Below, piece after piece: positions 1 to 5,041 of a stretch of 11,164 nucleotides of DNA. The DNA is from Smithella sp. (GTDB taxonomy: Bacteria; Desulfobacterota; Syntrophia; Syntrophales; Smithellaceae), in contig JAAZOZ010000011.1 in the NCBI GenBank assembly GCA_012797505.1, positions 1-11,164 of the forward strand, read 5' to 3'. Position 1 is the first letter of the stretch, and every line of letters starts with the position of its first letter. A program made the translations under genes and the position numbers. The notes below the pieces were generated by a model that saw only the letters and a list, made by a program, of their open reading frames with translations, was not told where the DNA came from and made no database searches.

Positions 1-143
1 GAGAGCTTTGAAAAATGTCATTTCGAGGAGCGTGAGCGACGAGAAATCTTAAGGATGGCCGTTTGTTCAAGATTTCTCCCTTCGGTCGAAATGACAAAGA
101 AGAAGTCGAAATGACAGAAATGGCCGTTATTCAAAGCTCTCCC
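1..143. repeat. MITE-like palindromic element with 12-bp inverted ends (left edge probably cut by the window)
   Basis: Positions 1-12 (gagagctttgaa) are the exact reverse complement of 130-141. Inside them, 17-50 and 69-95 form a second imperfect inverted repeat beginning gtcatttcga and ending tcgaaatgac, and a further half copy (gtcgaaatgac) sits at 105-115. The next two bases on the right (142-143, cc) suggest the element continues at least slightly left of the window. There is no convincing coding potential. The ends resemble those of the element at 9107-9245 (gagacctttgaa), so the two look like one non-autonomous family. Mobility is inferred from structure only. Confidence 0.7.
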
Positions 144-254
144 ACACTTGCTTCAGCCTTTTCGAAATGTCGCGCTTCCCCGCCGCATTCCTTGTCGCGC
201 ATCATACCCGACTCTTCCGCCTGGGGCCACCCTTTTTCAAGGATCCATTTTTTC

Positions 255-275
255 GACTTTTTACGAGGCCGTCCA
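255..275. repeat. Solo terminal-repeat-like sequence
   Basis: The stretch gactttttacgaggccgtcc closely matches the right terminal repeat of the element at 1368-1590 (gacttgttacgaggtcgtca, 1571-1590). No matching left end lies nearby, so it may be a decayed remnant. Confidence 0.4.
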
Positions 276-332
276 TTTTGGAGAATCGGACGATCTCCTC
301 CGGCACAAATTCCCCGGAGGAAAAATATCCTG

Positions 333-362
333 TTGATCACAGGCGCATTTTTCAGTTATAAG
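333..362 (+). promoter_or_regulatory. Putative sigma70-type promoter for the two exported-protein genes
   Basis: TTGATC at 333-338 and TATAAG at 357-362 are separated by 18 bp. A transcript starting near 369 would have an 85-nt leader before the strong ribosome binding site (aaaggaga, 442-449) of the gene at 454. Assigned by pattern only. Confidence 0.35.
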
Positions 363-453
363 AGAAAAGTGGAAAGGCCCGCAGACCTGTAAAGAAAACG
401 AAACGGAACCGCCATTTGGGGATTGCATAAATTTGTTTCAGAAAGGAGATGGG

Positions 454-852
454 ATGAAAAAGATCGGCGCACTCGTTGTTATGATCGGATGTTTCATGAT
501 TTGCGGAAAAGCTTTGGCCGGAGGCAGCGCTCCGAATTTTGCAGGAACCTGGATGGGGGAGTATTGCACGATGAGTTCCAAAGAAGGTCTCCGCTGCGGG
601 AAACCGATGGAGATTGTCATCGATGAACAGCAGAAGGGTCTTGTGCGGGGGTATATCAAGATCGGGGATAAGGCGTATCCGTTGTCCGGCACGATCAGCG
701 AGAACAGGACCATTTCTTATACCGACGCGCTGGCTTCTGTCGGCGTTTTGCGGCTGGTTGGTGGAAAAGTCCTGCAGATGAAGGCCGTCAACCGCTGCGT
801 GGCCGGCAATGCCGAATGCGCCCACAGCGGCACGTTCCGGAGAAAAAAATAG
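454..852 (+). CDS. Small exported cysteine-containing protein, unknown family
   Basis: This 132-residue protein has a Sec signal peptide: MKK, a hydrophobic stretch to about residue 18, then ALA before GG, suggesting cleavage after residue 22. Mature Cys38, Cys48, Cys115 and Cys122 could form two disulfides, which fits a periplasmic or surface location. The opening NFAGTWMGEYC resembles the first strand of small beta-barrel or lipocalin-like proteins, but I do not recognise the family. No lipobox is seen. I chose ATG 454 because a strong Shine-Dalgarno sequence lies 4 bases upstream and the signal peptide starts there; the longer frame from 433 adds seven residues ahead of it. The next gene starts one base after the stop, so they are probably co-transcribed. 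Confidence 0.8.
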   Translation: MKKIGALVVMIGCFMICGKALAGGSAPNFAGTWMGEYCTMSSKEGLRCGKPMEIVIDEQQKGLVRGYIKIGDKAYPLSGTISENRTISYTDALASVGVLRLVGGKVLQMKAVNRCVAGNAECAHSGTFRRKK

Positions 853-853
853 C

Positions 854-1303
854 ATGAAAAAGATCGTTCAATTCGCCTGCCTGCCGCTTCTGGCTTTTTT
901 TCTCTTCCCGGCGCCCCTGGCCGCCTCGGCGGACTGGGTGGAATACCTTCGGGACGCGGACGGAAACGTTTTTTCCTATCACAGGAAGCTCAATGTTGAC
1001 AAAACGAACGGAAAACACATCGTCCAGGCATTGGGAAAAGAAAACCTTTCCGGTCCGGGCAGGGAAAAAACCCTTCAATCCCTGAGAGAAAAGGGATTGC
1101 CCGCCGCGGAATACGAACAGATGTCCAGGAAAATGTTTACCTGTGAAATCGACTGCGGGAAAAATTTGATCCGAAAAGCTTCGTTAATCGCTTATGACAC
1201 GAACGGCAAAGTGATTTTTTCGGGAAAAACATCCTCTCCGGAATGGAAGCCCATCCTTCCTGATTCTACAGAAGACGCCCTCCGAAAAGCCGTCTGCGAA
1301 TGA
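854..1303 (+). CDS. Exported protein resembling surface-adhesin protein E
   Basis: This 149-residue protein has a signal peptide (MKK, hydrophobic residues 5-22, cleavage near AAS-ADW at about 25). The mature part opens with DWVEYL and ends with a pattern I associate with the surface-adhesin E (Adhesin_E) family: CEIDC at 97-101, YDTNGKV at 114-120, then W131, P136 and a C-terminal ALRKAVC with Cys148. Cys97, Cys101 and Cys148 are the only cysteines after the signal. Such proteins are usually small periplasmic or outer-membrane proteins of poorly defined role. ATG 854 is preferred over an in-frame ATG at 809 because the signal peptide begins there, and GGAG lies at 839-842. It follows the preceding gene by one base. 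The family call rests on the C-terminal pattern; the adhesin role is not shown. Confidence 0.75.
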   Translation: MKKIVQFACLPLLAFFLFPAPLAASADWVEYLRDADGNVFSYHRKLNVDKTNGKHIVQALGKENLSGPGREKTLQSLREKGLPAAEYEQMSRKMFTCEIDCGKNLIRKASLIAYDTNGKVIFSGKTSSPEWKPILPDSTEDALRKAVCE

Positions 1304-1367
1304 ATCCCCTTCGCCCCCCGGAATCTTCAGAGCCGGAACATCGGAAGCGGAAAGGGTCAATCAGTTT

Positions 1368-1590
1368 TGATGAACTCGTAAAAAGCAATTGAAACCGTCA
1401 CTCCGGCGAATACCCTAACCACCTGAAGGTGGCGCGAGGGCACAAGCGCCGGAGTCCAGGTGTCGTCCCCGCGGAGGCAGGGGAACCAGTTCCTTTATTC
1501 CCTTACCGGATACCGTCCCCCGACTTCTCGAGGGCAGGCTTCGTCGGTACGACGAAAAGGGTGCGAAAATGACTTGTTACGAGGTCGTCA
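1368..1590. repeat. MITE-like composite palindromic element with 18-bp imperfect terminal inverted repeats
   Basis: The left end, tgatgaactcgtaaaaag (1368-1385), matches the reverse complement of the right end (1573-1590) at 15 of 18 positions. Inside are a 9-bp inverted repeat (actccggcg at 1400-1408, cgccggagt at 1447-1455) whose loop holds the 26-bp motif described separately, and a CCCC...GGGG segment near 1466-1484. No coding sequence is credible. I recognise this end sequence as a common dispersed repeat end in deltaproteobacterial genomes. No clear target duplication is visible. Confidence 0.6.
1414..1439 (+). repeat. 26-bp stem-loop motif, copy 1
   Basis: The core ccacctgaaggtgg (1419-1432) folds as a short hairpin. 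The whole 26 bp recurs exactly, in inverted orientation, at 4379-4404. Here it lies in the loop of a 9-bp inverted repeat (1400-1408 and 1447-1455). Confidence 0.75.
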
Positions 1591-1615
1591 GCTTTTGCAC
1601 CAGGCAACTTTTTTC

Positions 1616-1644
1616 TTGACTTGCCTCTGCCGTTCATTTATCTA
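1616..1644 (+). promoter_or_regulatory. Promoter of the MarR-family gene
   Basis: TTGACT at 1616-1621 and TATCTA at 1639-1644 are separated by exactly 17 bp. The -10 hexamer is also the first part of the operator-like palindrome at 1639-1656, which would allow a bound repressor to block the promoter. Confidence 0.6.
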
Positions 1645-1656
1645 GCATACAAAATA
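1639..1656. promoter_or_regulatory. Putative MarR operator, site 1 (autoregulation)
   Basis: TATCTAGCATACAAAATA is an imperfect palindrome (12 of 18 positions symmetric) overlapping the -10 box. It differs from site 2 (2099-2116) at only 3 of 18 positions. MarR proteins usually bind palindromes of about this size near their own promoters. Confidence 0.6.
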
Positions 1657-1674
1657 ATCAGACCGGCGGGTTCC

Positions 1675-2085
1675 ATGATCAGCTATCAGGATGTTATTAT
1701 TTTCATTCTCAGCAAAGCCTACCAGCGGGTTTACGGAATATTCAAGTCCCGCTTGCAGCCTTACGGTCTGACGCCTATGCAGGGCCTTGTCTTGCACGCT
1801 CTCTATGAGGAAGAAGGGCTTTCCGCAGGCGAACTGGGAAAGAGGTTGTCTCTGGACAGCGCCACGCTGTCCGGCGTTATGGACCGAATGGCGGAAAGCG
1901 GCTGGATCCTCAAGAACGTGAAAGACGACCGGCGGGTTTTAAACATCCGGCTGACGGACAAGGCGCTGTCGTTTCGTGACAAAATTATTAATGATACCGA
2001 AGAGTTAAACCAGGAAATCCTTTCCATGTTCAGTATGGAAGAAAGACTGCTTCTGATTCGGATGCTGAAAGATCTTCGAAAGTGA
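1675..2085 (+). CDS. MarR-family transcriptional regulator
   Basis: This 136-residue protein is close to the usual MarR length. Helices at about 5-30 and 105-135 would form the dimer interface around a winged helix-turn-helix at about 32-95. Typical features are GLTPMQGLVLHAL (31-43), LSAGELGKRLSLDSATLSGVMDRM (49-72, with the recognition helix at the end) and the wing DDRRVLNIRLT (84-94). These proteins are normally dimeric repressors released by a small ligand, often an aromatic acid, phenolic compound or acyl-CoA. ATG 1675 was chosen because the MarR fold starts there; the longer frame from 1621 begins inside the promoter. Paired operators here and before the downstream synthetase suggest control of itself and of that enzyme. 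The ligand cannot be read from the sequence. Confidence 0.9.
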   Translation: MISYQDVIIFILSKAYQRVYGIFKSRLQPYGLTPMQGLVLHALYEEEGLSAGELGKRLSLDSATLSGVMDRMAESGWILKNVKDDRRVLNIRLTDKALSFRDKIINDTEELNQEILSMFSMEERLLLIRMLKDLRK

Positions 2086-2090
2086 CGATT

Positions 2091-2119
2091 TTGCTTCATA
2101 TTTAGCATGCAAGATAAAT
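2091..2119 (+). promoter_or_regulatory. Weak promoter candidate for the acyl-CoA synthetase genes
   Basis: TTGCTT at 2091-2096 and ATAAAT at 2114-2119 are 17 bp apart and bracket operator site 2. The hexamers are poor matches, so this promoter could instead be absent, with the gene read from the marR promoter. Confidence 0.3.
2099..2116. promoter_or_regulatory. Putative MarR operator, site 2
   Basis: TATTTAGCATGCAAGATA is symmetric at 14 of 18 positions around a GCATGC core. It lies 14 bp after the marR stop and ends 23 bp before the alpha-subunit start. It matches site 1 at 15 of 18 positions. Confidence 0.65.
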
Positions 2120-2139
2120 TTTTCGTGGGAGGGTCAACA

Positions 2140-3639
2140 ATGTTTGACAGGGCGGGCAACACTAAGATCCACAAAAGAAACTATCCGGCCACGGACTATG
2201 AAAGGCTATTTTATCCGCGCAAGGTGGCGATCCTGGGAGTTTCTTCGGGAGAAAACAGCATCGGCTTCGGGGCCGGCATTCTAAAATCCATTCTCGCCAT
2301 GGGATTTGAAGGGAAAATATTCCCCGTCAATCCCAAAGGCGGCCAAATCGCCGGGCTGAACATTTACAAAAGCGTGGAGGATATTCCGGAGGACATCGAC
2401 TTTGCCATCGTGTCCGTAGCGGCCCGGTTCGTTCCCGAAGCGCTGGAAGCCTGCCGGAAAAAGGGCGCCGCCGGCGCGGAAATTCTCTCCTCCGGCTTCA
2501 GCGAACTGGGAACCCCGGAAGGACAGGCTCTGGAAAAACAGATTCAGGAAGTGGCCGCGAAGGGCATCCGCGTGGTCGGTCCCAACTGCTTCGGCATTTA
2601 CTGCCCCAGAAGCGCCCTGACGCTGCTGCCGGGACCGGACCTTTCCCGCGAAAGCGGACCCGTCGGCTTTCTGGCGCAAAGCGGAGGCATGTCGATCGAT
2701 TTTGCGCACGCGGCAAAATGGATGGGGGTCCGGTTCAGCAAGATGGTGAGCTTCGGCAACGGGGCGGACCTGCGCGAAGCGGAACTGCTCCACCACCTGG
2801 CCGGCGACCCGGAGACCAAAGTGATCACCATGTATATTGAAGGCATAAAGGACGGCGAGGCCTTTTTCCGCGAAATGAAGGCCGCGGCAAGTCAAAAACC
2901 GGTGATTATTTACAAAGGGGGATTATCCCGCGCCGGCGCCCGGGCGGTCGCCAGCCACACCGCGTCCATGGGCGGAAGCCGCGTCATCTGGCAGTCGATG
3001 ATCAGGCAGGCGGGCGCCATTCAGGTGGCCGACTCGGAGGAAATGGCGCAGGTCACCATGGCCTTCTCCATGCTGCCGCAAAAGTCCTTCAGAAACATTA
3101 CCGTTATCGGCGGGGGCGGCGCGATCGGCGTTACCGCCTGCGACCTGGCGGAAACACACGGCATCGAAATTCCTTCGCTTTCCGCGGAACTCCAGGAGCG
3201 CATCGGGAATCATCTTCCCAAACCCGGCTCCAGCGCGACCAACCCCATCGACGTTGCCAATCCGTTTGTCGGGCCGCAACCCCTCCGGGAAATTTTGCTG
3301 GCCGCGGCGGAAGATCCGCGAATCGATCTGCAGATGATCGTTTCCCTTCTTTTCCATTACCAAGGCCTGGCCCAGGCCATGAACCTGTCGGTCAACACCG
3401 TAACGCCCTTTCGGGAGCTGGCCCAGGCAGTCCGCGACGTGGTGGACCGGACCGGCAAGCCGGTGATTGCGGTGCTTCCCAACGTGAAACGGGGATTGGA
3501 AAGCATGGACGTGACCGAAATGATGGCCATGGCCCGACAGGAATATGTCAACTGCGGCATCCCGGTTTTTGATGAAATGCATGACGCCATTCGGGCTGTC
3601 GCCCGCGTCAACACCTATTACGGAGGAAGAAAAAAATGA
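2140..3639 (+). CDS. ADP-forming acyl/acetyl-CoA synthetase, alpha subunit
   Basis: This 499-residue protein has the layout of the alpha subunit of NDP-forming acyl-CoA synthetases. An N-terminal CoA-binding Rossmann domain (about 20-155) includes KVAILGVSS and RVVGPNCFGIY. A succinyl-CoA ligase-like domain (about 172-300) includes FLAQSGGMS and SHTASMGG, where His273 matches the expected phosphohistidine. A second ligase domain runs to about 470. The enzyme interconverts acyl-CoA, ADP and phosphate with the free acid, CoA and ATP through an enzyme phosphate; in fermentative anaerobes it often recovers ATP from an acyl-CoA. ATG 2140 follows GGGAGGG (2127-2133); the longer start at 2107 lies inside the operator. 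The stop overlaps the beta start by four bases. Substrate is not evident, but the MarR gene beside it suggests an inducible acid rather than only acetate. Confidence 0.9.
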   Translation: MFDRAGNTKIHKRNYPATDYERLFYPRKVAILGVSSGENSIGFGAGILKSILAMGFEGKIFPVNPKGGQIAGLNIYKSVEDIPEDIDFAIVSVAARFVPEALEACRKKGAAGAEILSSGFSELGTPEGQALEKQIQEVAAKGIRVVGPNCFGIYCPRSALTLLPGPDLSRESGPVGFLAQSGGMSIDFAHAAKWMGVRFSKMVSFGNGADLREAELLHHLAGDPETKVITMYIEGIKDGEAFFREMKAAASQKPVIIYKGGLSRAGARAVASHTASMGGSRVIWQSMIRQAGAIQVADSEEMAQVTMAFSMLPQKSFRNITVIGGGGAIGVTACDLAETHGIEIPSLSAELQERIGNHLPKPGSSATNPIDVANPFVGPQPLREILLAAAEDPRIDLQMIVSLLFHYQGLAQAMNLSVNTVTPFRELAQAVRDVVDRTGKPVIAVLPNVKRGLESMDVTEMMAMARQEYVNCGIPVFDEMHDAIRAVARVNTYYGGRKK

Positions 3640-4322
3640 AAAACGATAAGGCAAACCGGATCATCGAGAAGGCCCTGAAGCAGGGGCGCAAAACGCTTTC
3701 GGAATACGAGGCCAAACAGGTCCTGTCCGCGTACGGCATCCCGATTACAAAAGAAGTTCTGGCCAAAGACAAGGCCGGCCTGGAAAGCGGCCTGAAGAAA
3801 ATCGGCTTTCCTCTGGTGATGAAGGGCTGCTCCGCGGACATTGCCCACAAGACCGAAAAAGGGTTGATCCACGTCGATATCCGAACGGCCGCGGAAGCGA
3901 AAAAAGCGTTTCGTGAAATTCTGGCCGGCATGGAAGGTTACGAAGGCGGCGTACTGATGCAGGAGATGATCAAAGGCCGGCGCGAACTGGTCATGGGACT
4001 GACGCGCGATCCGCAGTTCGGCCCCTGCGTAATGTTCGGCCTGGGAGGCATCTTCACGGAAATCCTCCACGATGTTTCCTTCCGCCGCGCGCCGCTGGAA
4101 ATCCGGGACACGAAAGAAATGATGCAGGAAATCAAAGGGCACAAGATTCTGGACGCCGTGCGCGGCATGGAAGCGGCGGATCAAAAGCTGCTTTCCGAAA
4201 TGCTCATCAGCGTCGGCCGCATCGGTCTGGACTTTGACAGCGTCATGGAAATCGACCTCAACCCGGTGATTCTCTCCGGGTCAAAGCCGGTGGTCGTGGA
4301 CGCGCTGATCGTTTTGAAGTAA
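3636..4322 (+). CDS. ADP-forming acyl/acetyl-CoA synthetase, beta subunit (ATP-grasp)
   Basis: This 228-residue protein has the usual size of separate beta subunits. It is an ATP-grasp_5 nucleotide-binding domain. FPLVMKGCSADIAHKTEKG (58-76) contains His71 in the HKT motif, which matches the second phosphate-carrying histidine known in archaeal enzymes of this type. GRRELVMGLTRDPQFGP and FGLGGIFTEILHDVSFRRAP form the central nucleotide-binding part, and MEIDLNPVI near the end carries the metal-binding acidic and Asn residues. It pairs with the alpha subunit at 2140-3639. The start codon overlaps the alpha stop (ATGA), with GGAGGA at 3622-3627, so translation is probably coupled. The two proteins are commonly fused in other bacteria; here they are separate. 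Confidence 0.92.
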   Translation: MKNDKANRIIEKALKQGRKTLSEYEAKQVLSAYGIPITKEVLAKDKAGLESGLKKIGFPLVMKGCSADIAHKTEKGLIHVDIRTAAEAKKAFREILAGMEGYEGGVLMQEMIKGRRELVMGLTRDPQFGPCVMFGLGGIFTEILHDVSFRRAPLEIRDTKEMMQEIKGHKILDAVRGMEAADQKLLSEMLISVGRIGLDFDSVMEIDLNPVILSGSKPVVVDALIVLK

Positions 4323-4331
4323 TCGGTAATT

Positions 4332-4359
4332 GGTGGATGGTGGATGGTGGATGGTGAAT
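4332..4359 (+). repeat. Heptanucleotide tandem repeat
   Basis: Three exact ggtggat units (4332-4338, 4339-4345, 4346-4352) are followed by a variant, ggtgaat (4353-4359). It begins 9 bases after the beta-subunit stop. No function can be assigned. Confidence 0.85.
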
Positions 4360-4360
4360 G

Positions 4361-4424
4361 GTAGGGAACGGCTTGTGACCTCGCGCCACCTTCAGGTGGT
4401 TAGGTTATCGCGACCGTTCCCTAC
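4361..4424. repeat. Palindrome enclosing the 26-bp motif
   Basis: Perfect 11-bp arms, gtagggaacgg (4361-4371) and ccgttccctac (4414-4424), enclose the inverted copy of the 26-bp motif. A folded transcript would give a long compound hairpin downstream of the synthetase genes. There is no following T run, so an intrinsic terminator is not supported. Confidence 0.7.
4379..4404 (-). repeat. 26-bp stem-loop motif, copy 2
   Basis: This is the exact reverse complement of 1414-1439, with core ccaccttcaggtgg at 4386-4399. The surrounding palindrome has arms unrelated in sequence to those around copy 1. Confidence 0.75.
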
Positions 4425-4525
4425 AAGGACGTGAGGGACAGGCTATAAGCGATGGGCTATGGGCGATAGGAAAAAACTCTTAGCTCGTCGCTCATTGCTC
4501 GTTACTTTCCGAAGGAATATCTGCC

Positions 4526-4729
4526 TTGGACTGCAAAAAAGAAAGAAACCTGGACATCTGCGGCTGCACCTACGAGCCCTGCAGCCGCAAGGGAATCTGC
4601 TGCGACTGCGTCGCCTACCACCTGAAAAAGAGGCAGTTGCCGGGCTGCTTTTTCCCGAAAGACGCCGAACGAACCTTTGACCGCTCCTTCGAGCATTTCG
4701 CGGATCTGGTCGCCCAAAAGAAGATATGA
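4526..4729 (+). CDS. Small cysteine-rich DUF6485-type protein
   Basis: This 67-residue protein has eight cysteines (3, 12, 14, 19, 25, 26, 28, 41) and a His at 32. The pattern CGCTYEPCSRKGICCDCVAYH followed by LPGCFFP and ERTFDRSFEHF matches my memory of the DUF6485 family, found mainly in anaerobic bacteria; its function is unknown. The spacing suggests one or two metal sites, zinc or iron-sulfur, but that is inference. The start is a TTG with GAAGGA at 4511-4516, and it gives the MDC beginning common in the family; there is no suitable ATG in frame upstream. It stands alone between repeat-rich stretches, so neighbours give no hint of its role. Confidence 0.8.
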   Translation: MDCKKERNLDICGCTYEPCSRKGICCDCVAYHLKKRQLPGCFFPKDAERTFDRSFEHFADLVAQKKI

Positions 4730-4781
4730 ACCGGCGGAACAACGGCGCGGCCCTTGCTCTGTCGCCCGGTTGAAAGAAATC

Positions 4782-4903
4782 CTTTGCATCATGTCTCTTC
4801 GTCAAAAGCGAACGAAGTGAAGCAATCTCATCAGCATTTTATATGTAAGGAGATCGCCACGTCGCTTCGCTTCTCGCGATGAACAAAGTGTAAAGATGCA
4901 AAG
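4782..4903. repeat. Nested inverted-repeat element
   Basis: Perfect 9-bp ends, ctttgcatc (4782-4790) and gatgcaaag (4895-4903), enclose a second imperfect inverted repeat: 4801-4830 (agcgaacgaagtgaagcaatctc core) against 4849-4884 (ggagatcgcc through cttcgcttctcgcgatgaac). The inner arms resemble dispersed repeats common in deltaproteobacteria. Confidence 0.5.
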
Positions 4904-4951
4904 TCTTCAGTTCGCTCAGGCCGCCTTTGGTTTTTCATCCCACGATTTTCA

Positions 4952-4980
4952 TTGACAAGCACCGGCCAAACGGCTTAAAT
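4952..4980 (+). promoter_or_regulatory. Sigma70-type promoter of the mla-like operon
   Basis: A perfect TTGACA at 4952-4957 and TTAAAT at 4975-4980 are 17 bp apart. Transcription would start near 4987, after the longer possible start codon at 4979, which supports ATG 5042 as the first translated codon and gives a leader of about 55 nt. Confidence 0.6.
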
Positions 4981-5041
4981 GCGTCTGCAAATACATCCTT
5001 TTCAATATCGGCATGTTGTATCCAGACGAGAAAAGAATGCC

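Larger units (their letters stand above)
144..453. other. Gene-free stretch with a promoter candidate
   Basis: I see no gene here. Open frames cross the stretch, but none has a ribosome binding site or recognisable protein content. It contains a lone sequence at 255-275 resembling the right end of the 1368-1590 element, and a promoter candidate at 333-362 for the two exported proteins that follow. Confidence 0.5.
4730..5041. other. Gene-free stretch before the lipid-transport operon
   Basis: No credible gene is present. It holds the nested inverted-repeat element at 4782-4903 and the promoter at 4952-4980. Confidence 0.6.

Noticed and set aside
63..392. Plus-strand frame of 109 residues in the left repeat region
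   Set aside because: It starts inside a palindromic repeat and has no recognisable protein content or ribosome binding site.
352..855. Minus-strand frame of 167 residues opposite the first exported protein
   Set aside because: No motif, and the plus-strand gene has a signal peptide and a strong ribosome binding site.
1368..1590. CRISPR array or tRNA in the hairpin-rich intergenic stretch
   Set aside because: There are no regularly spaced direct repeats and no tRNA cloverleaf; the structure is explained by nested inverted repeats.
2281..3654. Long minus-strand frames (204 and 243 residues) opposite the synthetase alpha gene
   Set aside because: They have no family motifs and are rich in His, Arg and Gly, as expected from antisense of a high-GC gene; the plus-strand gene explains the region.
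4443..4805. Minus-strand frame of 120 residues over the small cysteine-rich gene
   Set aside because: The plus-strand DUF6485-type pattern is specific, and the antisense frame is arginine- and serine-rich without motifs.
4979..5041. Extended MlaE start at 4979
   Set aside because: The start codon overlaps the promoter -10 box and has no ribosome binding site; the STAS domain begins after 5042.
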